Assembly: GCA_015057455.1 (NCBI GenBank)
Contig: SVEH01000019.1
Coordinates: 1 to 64,000 of the forward strand
Length of the DNA stretch: 64,000 nt
DNA from: Lachnospiraceae bacterium
GTDB taxonomy: Bacteria; Bacillota; Clostridia; Lachnospirales; Lachnospiraceae
Direction: 5' to 3'
The notes under the pieces: model-generated
What the model was told of the DNA's origin: nothing
What the model saw: the letters and a program-made list of their open reading frames with translations, nothing else
Database searches by the model: none
Program-made: the position numbers and the translations under genes
Shown: in pieces, positions 37,605-47,689 of the stretch
How positions within the stretch are numbered: position 1 is the first letter of the stretch
Layout: each line of letters begins with the position of its first letter

Positions 37605-38663
37605 CTATCGCAAATCCATAACATTATGACCGGCTGCCTTAAACAAACGATTCATAATTGCTTGTCCTAGCTCATCTTCTACAAATCCCTCTGAATATAT
37701 AAATTCTACATCTGTTTTATCAAATTCTCGAAGTACACTATATAATCCATTAGCTATTGTAGCTTCATTTTCTCTACTTCCAACAATTTTCACTTCTACA
37801 CCCTGTATATACTTATCTGCAGTTTGTGTTGTTGCAATTATTCCTACTTTACACTCTTTCATCTTATCCTGAGCTAATTGATTAATCTTATCTATAACTA
37901 CATCATCGTCTCCTAATACTATAGCCATATCTGCTTTAGGAGCATAATGTTTATATTTCATACCTGGCGCCTTAGGAACAAATCCTTTATTGCTATTCTT
38001 TTGAAGAATTGCTTTATCTATCTCTACATCTCCAACAACTTCTTCTAAATCTTTCTTTGTTATAAATCCCGGTCTTAGTATAACTGGAACCTCTGATGTC
38101 AAATCAACAATTGTTGATTCTATACCGATCCCAACCTTACCGCCATCTATTATCATGTCTATCTTACCTGACAAATCAGCAATTACATGTTCTGCTGTTG
38201 TTGGACTTGGCTTCCCTGATGTATTAGCACTTGGTGCTGCAAGATATATTCCTGATTCTGATATAAGATCTAATACTATCTTATTGTTAGGCATACGTAT
38301 AGCAACTGTACTAAGCCCACCTGTTATTGTATCTGGTACCAATTCACTTTTTTCTAATACCATTGTTAATGGACCTGGCCAATACTTATCCGCCAACTTT
38401 AATGCCTCTTCTGGAACTTTTTTCGCCAATTTATATAAATCATCTACTGATGAAATATGTACAATCAATGGATTGTCTGAAGGTCTTCCCTTTGCTTCGT
38501 ATATTTTATGTGAAACTTCACTTGATAAAGCATCACCTGCTAATCCATATACTGTTTCAGTTGGAATAGCAACAATTCCGCCTTCTTGTAATACTTTACT
38601 TGCTTCACTTATAACCTCTTTATTTATACTATCTTCTCTTACTTGTCTTATAATGGTTTCCAT
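37605..38663 (-). CDS. L-threonylcarbamoyladenylate synthase (Sua5/YwlC)
   Basis: 352 aa: the YrdC domain with GIVAIPTETVYGLAGDALS, YEAKGRPSDNPLIVHI, WPGPLTMVLEKSELVP, VAIRMPNNKIVLDLI, APSANTSGKPSPTTAEHV, ESTIVDLTSEVPVILRPG (about 15-205), then a linker with the PGMKYKHYAPKA motif and the C-terminal Sua5 domain. It makes the intermediate for t6A37 of tRNAs. GGGGGAAAG precedes the ATG. Confidence 0.95.
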   Translation of the reverse strand: METIIRQVREDSINKEVISEASKVLQEGGIVAIPTETVYGLAGDALSSEVSHKIYEAKGRPSDNPLIVHISSVDDLYKLAKKVPEEALKLADKYWPGPLTMVLEKSELVPDTITGGLSTVAIRMPNNKIVLDLISESGIYLAAPSANTSGKPSPTTAEHVIADLSGKIDMIIDGGKVGIGIESTIVDLTSEVPVILRPGFITKKDLEEVVGDVEIDKAILQKNSNKGFVPKAPGMKYKHYAPKADMAIVLGDDDVVIDKINQLAQDKMKECKVGIIATTQTADKYIQGVEVKIVGSRENEATIANGLYSVLREFDKTDVEFIYSEGFVEDELGQAIMNRLFKAAGHNVMDLR

Positions 38664-38836
38664 TATCTTTCCCCCAATTAAACTTCTTCAATTATCTACT
38701 GCGTCACTTATATAGTATATCACTCTATTTTTATCATTACAAATATTTTTTATTGTTAAACGCTTACTACTATTAGTTACATTATTTCAGATACCTAGTT
38801 TAACTGTTTTAAATTATATTTTTAAACTTTAAAGCC

Positions 38837-39646
38837 TTATTTATTACCTATTATCCCATTTGCCCACATAATTATCCCATTATTAATAGCCTGTGCAATT
38901 TCTTCTTGGCACGCTTTCTTTACTAACATACTTGCTTCATATTCATTACTTAGGAATCCACACTCTACTATAATCGAAGGTATACATGATTTTTTTAACA
39001 AATAATACGAATTATTAGATTTGTATTTTCTTGTATTATTCTCATCATAATCTACCTTTAATCTATCTTGTATTCCACAAGCCAAGTCTTTTGACATTTC
39101 TGAATTCCCATAAAAAAATACCTGGGCCCCCTTTTCTCGTTCAGATGTAAATGAATTCTGATGTATACTTACTAAACATATGGCTCCCGATGTATTAATA
39201 ATTTCAATTCTTTTTCTTAAATCTCCCATTTTCTTATTTTTATCATATATATCATTTAATGCCTCATCTTTTGTTCTTGTCATTATAACTGAAAAACCAC
39301 TTTTTATTAATTTATCCTTTAATCTATACGCAATCTCTAGGTTTATATCTTTTTCAAGTTCATTATGAACTCCAACTTTCCCTGGGTCATGTCCGCCATG
39401 CCCAGGGTCAATAACAATAGTTTTATCCATATCTGAGACTAAAATTTGTCTGATATTTTCTCTCACCACTTGATATGAATTACAATTAATCTCTCCTATA
39501 TTATTTTCTTTTAGCGTTCCATTGGTTAACATTATCTTTTTATCATTCATAATTTGATAAATATACTTAACCAATATAATTGCTATTAATATACCAACAA
39601 CTATACATAACCTACAAAACATTTTATTCTTTAAAAAATTTCCCAT
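38837..39646 (-). CDS. N-acetylmuramoyl-L-alanine amidase, CwlD-like
   Basis: An N-terminal membrane helix (about 10-28, LCIVVGILIAIILVKYIY) then an Amidase_3 domain: TIVIDPGHGGHDPGKVG (Zn His), ELEKDINLEIA (Zn Glu), CLVSIHQNSFTS (Zn His), SIIVECGFLSNEYEASML (catalytic Glu). 269 aa with the start at 39646 (AAGG ~10 nt upstream); an ATG 48 bp earlier is possible. Size and layout fit CwlD, which prepares spore cortex muramic-delta-lactam; a general wall amidase is the alternative. Confidence 0.85.
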   Translation of the reverse strand: MGNFLKNKMFCRLCIVVGILIAIILVKYIYQIMNDKKIMLTNGTLKENNIGEINCNSYQVVRENIRQILVSDMDKTIVIDPGHGGHDPGKVGVHNELEKDINLEIAYRLKDKLIKSGFSVIMTRTKDEALNDIYDKNKKMGDLRKRIEIINTSGAICLVSIHQNSFTSEREKGAQVFFYGNSEMSKDLACGIQDRLKVDYDENNTRKYKSNNSYYLLKKSCIPSIIVECGFLSNEYEASMLVKKACQEEIAQAINNGIIMWANGIIGNK

Positions 39647-39847
39647 AGACAAAAAGACCTTATATACTCCATATAATATATGAATAATACACATTATTTA
39701 TGTCTATTCATATACTAGGATATATAAGATCTTTATATTCGCTATATATCTAATTTTAACATCTAATCCATTAGCAGATTAATTTACTAACTTTTTTATT
39801 AATAACCTAATCTCTTAATTTGCTATATTTATTAGCAACCTCATTTA

Positions 39848-41581
39848 TTAATTTGTACTCAAAGCAGCTTTTATAACTGGCCATACATCTGTTGTTTCAT
39901 ATCCTATTCTCCATTCACCTACACCAGCAACTCCAGATCCCATAATAACATTTAACTTTTCTGCCAAAGATTTCTTATCTTCAAGCCATACTTTATATGT
40001 TTTATTCTGATAAATGTATTCTGCATAATTTTGTTTTGTAACATCATCCCAAGTTGCAGTTCCACCACCAGCTTTCACTCTAGCTAAAGCCTCTTGCATA
40101 CCTAGTGTTTCTATGGAATCTACTACACCGTTAACTTCGCCCCACAATCTAGTATAAAAAGGAACTGCTATTATAACCTTTTCCTTAGGAACTTTTTCTA
40201 ATGTCTTAGTTACAGCTGTTTTGGTATATTCTATAGATGCTACTGAACCACTCTTATCTGATTTAGAATGATGTTCATCATATGCCATAATTACAACATA
40301 ATCAACAAACTCACCTTGTTCATCTATATTATAGTGTGCATTATAACTAAGTGGCACATAACTATCTACTGAGAGAACTAAATTATTCTTTCTTGTCTGA
40401 ATCCTTAACTCTCTTAGGAATTGCATATAATGCACACTTGATTCTACTGTTATGTGCTCAAAGTCAACATTAATACCATCAGCTCCACATTCTTTTGTCT
40501 CTGCAATAAGATTATCTATTAAATTCCTTCTAGTGTCTGTTTTTGATATAACATCTACTAATTTTACAGTTTGGCTAAAATCATCTATCAATGCCCATAC
40601 TTTAATACCTTTTCCATGAGCATATGTGACAAAATCCTTACTTGCAAATGAATTAATTCCACCTGCCGTATCTTGTAATGTAAACCATGTTGGTGATACA
40701 ACATTCAACCCGGATGTTTTGCTAACTAATGTACGCAAACTATTATTAGCTACTCTATTAGATACTTGTAACCATCCCAAATTAACCTTTTCCTTCATAT
40801 GAAGTGGTGTATACTCTGGTCCTTTATAATCATTACTTAATACTTCTTCATATACTTTACCAACATTCATGTTTCGTACATATCCTATTATCCCATCAGA
40901 TGTCATAACTTGAACATATCTCATATATGATTGAACATTCTCTGTAAGCACATGCAATGTATCATTTTCCTTAACCTCTGTAAGAATTTCACTTTGTTTA
41001 TCAGCTTTATATCTAACAACATCATCTGATTCAACCTTTACCTTAGTAAATTTATCACCAAATCCACATTTCATAACAACTCTTTTAGGATTATCATAAA
41101 CCTCATATTCAACATTAACATAATCCTTTAGAAAATCTAATGAAATAACATATTTGCTTCCTTCTATCAAACGCAACATAGCCTTATCCGTATTACTAGC
41201 AACACCATTCTTATAAATAGTCGGCTTATCAGCTGGCACCGTAACAATCTCTGTCGGAGTTGTAAGAATAACTGATTTATTAGCTGCATCCCAATATACT
41301 TTCGAGTCAATTAACGTTGATGCAATAGTTTGCTCTATATATATTGCTCCTTCTAAATCATATACTGTATTCTCATACAACTGTACATCTGCTATTAAAG
41401 GAATTGCATTCTCGTTATATTTTGTTATCTCATAGTACTTGTCTAGTGGCATTTTCTCTGTATTACCTCGTGTTTTTATATAAAATGCATATGCTGCTAC
41501 ACAAGATATAAGTAACATAATTATAATTGCGGTAATAAAGCCTTTATTGCTCCTAGACCTACGCCTTCTATTACTTCTCAT
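39848..41581 (-). CDS. Membrane-anchored glycosyl hydrolase family 18 protein (577 aa)
   Basis: Basic N-terminus RSNRRRRSRSNKG then a transmembrane helix (about 16-36). Residues ~60-185 resemble the copper amine oxidase-like/stalk domain, ~190-245 an SH3-like domain (VRYKADKQSEILTEV...GIIGYVRN), and ~260-577 a GH18 barrel with the motif ADGINVDFEHI (DxxDxE), VLSVDSYVP, VIMAYDEHH and AVPFYTRLW. SleL/YaaH-type N-acetylglucosaminidases of spores share this catalytic domain. The ATG at 41581 follows GGAGGT closely; a TTG 39 bp upstream lacks a ribosome binding site. Neighbour of the CwlD-like amidase, suggesting linked cortex or wall remodelling. Confidence 0.88.
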   Translation of the reverse strand: MRSNRRRRSRSNKGFITAIIIMLLISCVAAYAFYIKTRGNTEKMPLDKYYEITKYNENAIPLIADVQLYENTVYDLEGAIYIEQTIASTLIDSKVYWDAANKSVILTTPTEIVTVPADKPTIYKNGVASNTDKAMLRLIEGSKYVISLDFLKDYVNVEYEVYDNPKRVVMKCGFGDKFTKVKVESDDVVRYKADKQSEILTEVKENDTLHVLTENVQSYMRYVQVMTSDGIIGYVRNMNVGKVYEEVLSNDYKGPEYTPLHMKEKVNLGWLQVSNRVANNSLRTLVSKTSGLNVVSPTWFTLQDTAGGINSFASKDFVTYAHGKGIKVWALIDDFSQTVKLVDVISKTDTRRNLIDNLIAETKECGADGINVDFEHITVESSVHYMQFLRELRIQTRKNNLVLSVDSYVPLSYNAHYNIDEQGEFVDYVVIMAYDEHHSKSDKSGSVASIEYTKTAVTKTLEKVPKEKVIIAVPFYTRLWGEVNGVVDSIETLGMQEALARVKAGGGTATWDDVTKQNYAEYIYQNKTYKVWLEDKKSLAEKLNVIMGSGVAGVGEWRIGYETTDVWPVIKAALSTN

Positions 41582-41715
41582 TCTAACCTCCGTATCACTA
41601 CTTGTATAAATATTACTCAATTTGAATTAATATAATTGTCTGATTTTTCTGTCTATTCTGTATTTTAAATACAAAACAAGACATCTCTACTATATATTTT
41701 AAATCTCCTATAACA

Positions 41716-42783
41716 CTATAAGGATATCTTCATATCGCCTTCTTTGATAAAGTTATGCTTTCTCATAAACTCTGATATAAACCATGTAGCTATTGCCGGA
41801 ATTAAAAACTGTACTAATAAAATCTCTATTAATACAATATTCCTACTTATTCCATCATTAACCATTGTTTGATATGTAAGAATCTGCGATATAAATCCAC
41901 AAGATCCCAATCCTACAGCATCTATATCACTTGTCATATTCATTAAACAAACTGCTATTGGACTAAGTACCGCGCTAGTAATAACAGTTGGTAATATAAT
42001 CAATGGATTCTTAATTATATTAGGCATCTGTATCGCTGATGTTCCTAATCCTTGTAATATAAATCCTTCTATCTTATTATCTCTAAAACTTGCTGTTGCA
42101 TACCCAATCATACTTACACAACACCCAATAGCCGCAGCTGCCGCCATTGATCCTGTCATATCTATAGACATTGCAAGTGCAACTGTACTAATTGGTAATG
42201 TCATAGCGAGACACATTAGTACTGCAACTATAATGCTCATAATTATCTCATTCTGACCTGTTGCCCACTCAATAGCCTCTCTATACGCCTTAGTCATTTT
42301 ATGTATCGGTGTTGCTGCATAAAATGAAACAATAGCTCCTATAGTTATAACAATTATAGGGGTAATAAGGTAATTAAGTTTTGTTTTATTAGCTATTATA
42401 CAGCCTATTTCTACTGTGACATAAGCTGCTATAAAAGCAACTAATGGCTCTCCTGATTTATCTACATTAATACTACCTTTTACCAAATGTACACCCTTCA
42501 TTATATCATGGGCATAAGCCCCTATATATCCTGTAATTGCTGCACAAACAACCACACAAGGTGGCGCTGATAATTTGGTAGCCACTCCTACTCCTATCGC
42601 TATGCCTACAAGTAATTTAACAACACTTGATACTAGTGCTATAAATTGCCCTATAGAACCTCCCATTATTAATCCTATCGTTTCTAACATATTACCTGCA
42701 ACTATTGTTGCAAACAAACCAATTGCTAAACCAGCTAAGCCATCATACATAAATCTGTGAAAATACTTCTTTAATAAATTCAT
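41716..42783 (-). CDS. PTS_EIIC_2-type membrane permease (355 aa)
   Basis: About nine transmembrane helices, with family-typical stretches GLAIGLFATIVAGNML, LSAPPCVVVCAAITGYIGAYAHD, TLPISTVALAMSIDMTGSMAAAAAIGCC, GTSAIQMPNIIKNPLIILPTVITSAV and GSCGFISQIL. This subfamily is annotated as PTS sugar transporter IIC without known substrate and usually without IIA/IIB partners; none is adjacent. Start at the ATG at 42783 with GAGGTG 6 nt upstream; a GTG three codons earlier overlaps that site. Confidence 0.85.
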   Translation of the reverse strand: MNLLKKYFHRFMYDGLAGLAIGLFATIVAGNMLETIGLIMGGSIGQFIALVSSVVKLLVGIAIGVGVATKLSAPPCVVVCAAITGYIGAYAHDIMKGVHLVKGSINVDKSGEPLVAFIAAYVTVEIGCIIANKTKLNYLITPIIVITIGAIVSFYAATPIHKMTKAYREAIEWATGQNEIIMSIIVAVLMCLAMTLPISTVALAMSIDMTGSMAAAAAIGCCVSMIGYATASFRDNKIEGFILQGLGTSAIQMPNIIKNPLIILPTVITSAVLSPIAVCLMNMTSDIDAVGLGSCGFISQILTYQTMVNDGISRNIVLIEILLVQFLIPAIATWFISEFMRKHNFIKEGDMKISL

Positions 42784-43206
42784 GTAACTCACCTCATAAA
42801 TTATATATTTATTTTATAGCAACGAATAATAGAAACACTCTTTTTATACTACATCCCCATATAGCATATTTAATCGTCCTAAGCAAAACGCCATAATTAC
42901 ATATTATATATTAGAAAGTATATATTAAAAACTTTAATTACACTCACCTAATAATATTCATTTATTTGCATAAAATAATTCTACTAGGCTTTACAATGCA
43001 TAAGTATATTTAATTAAATTTTTATAAATACTAATAAATGGTAATTATTTACTATAAGACTGAGTATCTCCACTATGATATACTACCACATAAATCCCTT
43101 TATATCAAGCAAATAGTAGGTTTTTCGACCATGTTCGACAAATATATTATTGATTATTTTTTTATAAAATAGTGCTTATTTCACATTACAATAGGCCCTG
43201 CTCAAA
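42784..43206. other. Intergenic region upstream of mecA, no gene seen
   Basis: Strongly AT-rich, no reading frame with a ribosome binding site. It divides the minus-strand permease from plus-strand mecA. Confidence 0.45.
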
Positions 43207-43235
43207 TTGACTTTTCAGACAATTTATTATATAAT
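43207..43235 (+). promoter_or_regulatory. mecA promoter
   Basis: TTGACT (43207-43212) and TATAAT (43230-43235) with 17-bp spacing, giving a ~105-nt leader. Confidence 0.7.
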
Positions 43236-43265
43236 TTAGTTACACCCTATAATAATATTCAGTGA

Positions 43266-43299
43266 TTGTTCCGATGTTATAAATATACACTCGGAACAA
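43266..43299 (+). other. Leader hairpin of mecA
   Basis: TTGTTCCGA (43266-43274) and TCGGAACAA (43291-43299) form a 9-bp stem in the 5' untranslated region, 46 nt before the start codon. No U-run follows, so it is not a terminator; it may stabilise the RNA or bind a factor. Confidence 0.6.
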
Positions 43300-43345
43300 A
43301 CCATTATTAACAATTATCCGATATTAATGGAAAGGATGTGATTCT

Positions 43346-44134
43346 ATGAAGATCGAGAAAATAAGTGAGCGCCAGATTCGTTGTACTCTAAGCAAAAAGG
43401 ACTTAGTAGATAGAGAATTACGACTTAGTGAGCTAGCATACGGTACTGATAAAGCCAAAGAGCTTTTCCGTGAATTGATGCAACAAGCATCATGCGAACT
43501 AGGTTTTGAGGCTGATGATATTCCGCTTATGATAGAAGCTATTCCTGTTTCAAGTGAATGTCTTGTACTAGTAGTCACAAAGGTAGATGATCCTGAGGAA
43601 TTAGATACTCGTTTCTCTAAATTCACAGACGACGCTGTCGGCGATTACGATTGTGACGAAGAAGATTATGATGTAGAAGATTCATTCGATGATGATGGGG
43701 TAATTAACTGTTTTGGTAAAATCGATGATTTAATCGACAGTTCAGATGTCGAGGAAGATTCATTTATGCCTCTCCCAAAGGCAATTGGGTCTGATAGTTT
43801 CGATTTAGTTGATGAGGTTTCTAAGACAGAAACTTGCGAAAAAATTAAACGTGTATACGTTTTTAATTCATTAGAGGATGTAATTAAGGTATCTTCTATT
43901 GTTAATGCTAATTATCAAGGAGAAAGTTGTTTATATAAGAATCCATCAACTGCAACTTATTATTTAGCTTTAGAGAAATCTACAGACACTGTTGAAGGCT
44001 TTAGCCGTGTATGTGGTGTAGTATCCGAGTATGGCACTTTAGAGAAAACTACTTATGCTAGTTTCTGCCACTACGAAGAACACTTTACAACTATCGTGCC
44101 AGCTAATGCAATAGAGATTCTTTCTAAGATGTAA
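43346..44134 (+). CDS. mecA: Adaptor protein MecA
   Basis: 262 aa. N-terminal domain MKIEKISERQIRCTLSKKDL...ELRLSELAYGTDKAKELFRELMQQAS captures substrates. An acidic linker (about 90-140, rich in D and E) follows, and the C-terminal domain (about 165-262, VYVFNSLEDVIKVSSIV...NPSTATYYLALEKS) docks on ClpC. MecA delivers competence and other regulators to ClpCP. AAAGGATGTG precedes the ATG. Own promoter, leader hairpin and terminator. Confidence 0.93.
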   Translation: MKIEKISERQIRCTLSKKDLVDRELRLSELAYGTDKAKELFRELMQQASCELGFEADDIPLMIEAIPVSSECLVLVVTKVDDPEELDTRFSKFTDDAVGDYDCDEEDYDVEDSFDDDGVINCFGKIDDLIDSSDVEEDSFMPLPKAIGSDSFDLVDEVSKTETCEKIKRVYVFNSLEDVIKVSSIVNANYQGESCLYKNPSTATYYLALEKSTDTVEGFSRVCGVVSEYGTLEKTTYASFCHYEEHFTTIVPANAIEILSKM

Positions 44135-44170
44135 ATAAAGCATACAGAGTCGATTTGACTTAGATGATAG

Positions 44171-44199
44171 AAAAGAGCTACCGTGTCGGTAGCTCTTTT
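44171..44199 (+). terminator. mecA terminator
   Basis: AAAAGAGCTACCG-3 nt-CGGTAGCTCTTTTT, a perfect 13-bp stem with U-run. Confidence 0.92.
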
Positions 44200-44293
44200 T
44201 ATTGTCTCTTTATCATGAATTATACAATTCAACTTTAATTCTATCACACTATTATGCGTTAAGTTCATGATATTTATTTATCTATCATTCTAT

Positions 44294-44500
44294 CTATGCA
44301 TTAAGTTCAAGATATTCATTTAATCTATCTACTAGTACATTAACATCCATCCCATGAACAACAGCTGCTTCTTCAAGTGACTCTCCTTGAGCTGATGGAC
44401 ATCCTATACAATGCATTCCTGATGCCATAAGTATTCCTGCTAAATTCTGATTAACTTCTAAAATCTCAGCGATTATCATATCCTTAGTTATCTTTGCCAT
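44294..44500 (-). CDS. DUF1858 domain protein with CXXC motif (68 aa)
   Basis: Nearly the whole protein is the DUF1858 domain: [58 protein letters not shown]. The CIGC pair is conserved in the family and suggests redox or metal binding; function is not established. AGGAGGG precedes the ATG. Single gene, back-to-back with a ferredoxin gene on the other strand. Confidence 0.92.
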   Translation of the reverse strand: MAKITKDMIIAEILEVNQNLAGILMASGMHCIGCPSAQGESLEEAAVVHGMDVNVLVDRLNEYLELNA

Positions 44501-44940
<440 letters not shown>

Positions 44941-44951
44941 TTTATTTTTTA

Positions 44952-44993
44952 AATAAAAGAAGTCTCATCTATCTGGATGAGACTTCTTTTATT
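44952..44993 (+). terminator. Ferredoxin terminator
   Basis: AATAAAAGAAGTCTCATC and its exact inverted copy form an 18-bp stem; the right arm ends in CTTTTATT. Confidence 0.92.
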
Positions 44994-45073
44994 ATACTAT
45001 TGACAGACTTTATAAGTTTTATTCAATTTTATTATTCCTATATTAATAATGGCATTATTTCTATTTAGTTTTA

Positions 45074-45904
45074 CTATAAGTGAGAAGTTTCCTTTACAAT
45101 CCACTCGCCCCACTTCTTATAATACTTAGCCAGAATATGAACTCCATCATAAGTCAATTTTGCTGCCAAATTACCTTCTTTATCATCAAACACCTTATTC
45201 GCATCTATATAAAATATAGTTTCATCATTAGCCAATTTAGATATTGTTGCATTATATCGATTTATCATTTTATTATTAATTATCTTATCGCCTCTAGCTC
45301 TTTCCTTAGTAACATGTAAATTAGATTGAATAATAATCTTAGCATATGGCTGTTTTTTACTAATATATGAAATAAAAGCTTCATACTTCTCTACTGTCTT
45401 TTTAAAATTATAACCCAATTCATTAATCCCTATCATTATATAAACCTTACCATATTCCTTTGAAGTAAGCATCTTATCTATGCCAATTCTGCCTCTTCCC
45501 TTTACATTAGCTTTTTCTTTAAAAACATTATATACACTTAATCCTACATTAGCATAAAAATCAGCATTCTTTATACCAGCATATTCAGCAATTCCTACAG
45601 TTCTTGAATCACCAATAAATAATGCATTATCATTAGCCTTCCTATCACTCTCTTGCGTAGCGCTACCTGTTAATGTCTTTTCGCTTCTTTCAACTGCTAC
45701 ATATTCATGTTTTTCTTCTTTTCCATCTTTTTTAACCCCATCTAATTTATTAAATAAATCCCTCTGCACATATTCTTTTATATCTACATCTATATTCTCC
45801 GTCTTATCCTTAGCCAATGAAATATTCTTCCATGAACCAGTACATATAATGCTAATTATTATAAGGAAAAATATCACAGATGCAAAAAAAGTAATCTTTC
45901 TCAT
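45074..45904 (-). CDS. Membrane-anchored SGNH/GDSL hydrolase (276 aa)
   Basis: N-terminal transmembrane helix (MRKITFFASVIFFLIIISII) then a linker and an SGNH hydrolase domain: ALFIGDSRTVGIAEY (block I serine), VYIMIGINELGYN (block III), and FDDKEGNLAAKLTYDGVHIL (Asp-His). Such proteins often move or remove acetyl groups on polysaccharides outside the cell. Start fixed at the ATG at 45904 with GGAGGAT 6 nt upstream; a longer frame from 46072 has no such site. Next to an MBOAT acyltransferase, which suggests a shared O-acylation pathway. Confidence 0.9.
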   Translation of the reverse strand: MRKITFFASVIFFLIIISIICTGSWKNISLAKDKTENIDVDIKEYVQRDLFNKLDGVKKDGKEEKHEYVAVERSEKTLTGSATQESDRKANDNALFIGDSRTVGIAEYAGIKNADFYANVGLSVYNVFKEKANVKGRGRIGIDKMLTSKEYGKVYIMIGINELGYNFKKTVEKYEAFISYISKKQPYAKIIIQSNLHVTKERARGDKIINNKMINRYNATISKLANDETIFYIDANKVFDDKEGNLAAKLTYDGVHILAKYYKKWGEWIVKETSHL

Positions 45905-46202
45905 CTTTATCCTCCACTCCAAAGCCCATAATGACCTCGGCGCATAATATGTTTCATACAACTTTATGCCTTTAATATTTATTTCTATTTTATTTGCCCT
46001 TATAATATTATTTTCCTCTTTTATAATATAATCAAGAATTATCTCTACACTCTTAATCATATAATCCATCAATTATAATATAATCCATTGATTATAATAT
46101 AATCCATCGATTATATTGTAATCAATCAACTATACTCTATTAACTATATTCTAATAATTTAATATGAATTTCCTGTTCTAAAAATATATAATCCTTATAA
46201 CA
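45905..46202. other. Gap with 19-bp tandem repeats
   Basis: Between MBOAT stop and SGNH start. Three copies of ATAATCCAT-n-ATTATA start at 46061, 46080 and 46099 (19-bp period), each partly palindromic (TAATC-n4-GATTA in the third). No gene is supported here. Confidence 0.65.
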
Positions 46203-47597
46203 TTAAAATCTAAAATATAAGAACGGATCATCTAATCCCATATACATACAATATACACTTGCTGCCAATATTGCTAAACATATAACTGTAATTATCACAA
46301 CATTCTTTATCTTCTTAAGTAAATTAAATGGCCATCTCATACACAATATGATTCCAATTAAAATAAACATCCAATAATTATTCCAATATTTTATATAATC
46401 ATGTCTGAATACCGACCACACTCCCTGTCCAAAGAAAGGAAATAATCTTGAGAAAAAGACTCCCATTTGGCCTATATTCTCAATTACAAACACCGTCCAT
46501 GTTATTGGTATTAATAAAATCATATATATATGTCCTACCACAGGATATTTATTAAAAAACTTTCCTGTACAATACTTTTCCACTAATAGAATTATAAATA
46601 ATACAATTCCCCACAAAGCAAAATTATAACCTGCACCATGCCATACTCCAGTCAATAACCATACAACAAACAGATTACGAATATGTTTAAATTTACCTTG
46701 TCTATTACCACCAAGTGGTATATAAACATATTCTCTAAACCACGAACCCAATGTTATATGCCATCTTCTCCAAAATTCAGTCATTGTTAAACTCAAATAT
46801 GGGAAGTCAAAATTCTTAGGTATATTAAAGCCTAGCATTTTACCTATACCTATAGCCATAAGGGAATAGCCCCAAAAGTCAAAATATAGCTGTAATGAAT
46901 AGGCTATAATCGCCATCCATGCTAATGGTGTTGATATACTATCATATCCTATTGTTGTCACATCTGACCATAAGCCTCCTAGCTGATTGGCCAAAAGGAC
47001 CTTAAAACCTAATCCAAAAATAAATATAGCCACTCCTGTCATAACATTTCTAAATTCTATTCTTCTATTACGAAGTTCTTTCCTTACTTGACTATATGTT
47101 ACTATCGGACCTGCTATTAATTGTTCAAACATAGATATATACACACCATAATTCAGTATATTTCTTTCCACTTCAACTGTTCCTCTATACACATCAACAA
47201 TATAAGAAACTCCTTGAAATGTATAAAAAGATATACCTATTGGTAATACTGGTGATATATCTATATCCAAAAACGCAATTCGCTTTCCTAATTCTCCAAA
47301 TACAAAACCACTATATTTGAAGTAAAATAACACTAACATATGCATCATTATGCCACATGTTAAAAACACTTTCTTATACTTTGGCTTATCTATAATAAAT
47401 ACACCACATGCATAGTCTACAACTAAGCTTATTATAAATAATATAAAATGAATAGGATAGTTTATGGTTCCTACGGCGTAAAAACACAAACTGCCAAATA
47501 ACAATACTATATTTTTATATTTGTATGGTGCCAAATAATACATAAGAAAGAAAGCTGGCATAAACAAACATATAAATTCTATACTACTAAAAACCAA
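46203..47597 (-). CDS. MBOAT family O-acyltransferase (464 aa)
   Basis: About ten transmembrane helices. AlgI/DltB-type features: PVLPIGISFYTFQGVSYIVDVYRG, FEQLIAGPIV, LQLYFDFWGYSLMAIGIGKMLGFNIPKNF, FWRRWHITLGSWFREYVYIPLGGNR and LTGVWHGAGYNFALWG with the catalytic His. It transfers acyl groups across the membrane onto extracellular polymers. The start codon is TTG at 47597 with GGAGG 7 nt upstream; no suitable ATG lies nearby. Upstream partner of the SGNH hydrolase. Confidence 0.93.
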   Translation of the reverse strand: MVFSSIEFICLFMPAFFLMYYLAPYKYKNIVLLFGSLCFYAVGTINYPIHFILFIISLVVDYACGVFIIDKPKYKKVFLTCGIMMHMLVLFYFKYSGFVFGELGKRIAFLDIDISPVLPIGISFYTFQGVSYIVDVYRGTVEVERNILNYGVYISMFEQLIAGPIVTYSQVRKELRNRRIEFRNVMTGVAIFIFGLGFKVLLANQLGGLWSDVTTIGYDSISTPLAWMAIIAYSLQLYFDFWGYSLMAIGIGKMLGFNIPKNFDFPYLSLTMTEFWRRWHITLGSWFREYVYIPLGGNRQGKFKHIRNLFVVWLLTGVWHGAGYNFALWGIVLFIILLVEKYCTGKFFNKYPVVGHIYMILLIPITWTVFVIENIGQMGVFFSRLFPFFGQGVWSVFRHDYIKYWNNYWMFILIGIILCMRWPFNLLKKIKNVVIITVICLAILAASVYCMYMGLDDPFLYFRF

Positions 47598-47689
47598 AAC
47601 TAGTCCTCCACTTCAACACATCCTGTACAAAAATCACTAGCTATCTATCTTCAAGCCAATAATCTTACACACACTAAAAAATCTAAAAC

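Noticed and set aside
45905..46072. 56-codon extension of the SGNH hydrolase
   Set aside because: The internal ATG has GGAGGAT at ideal spacing and a clean membrane anchor; the extension starts next to 19-bp repeats and lacks a ribosome binding site.
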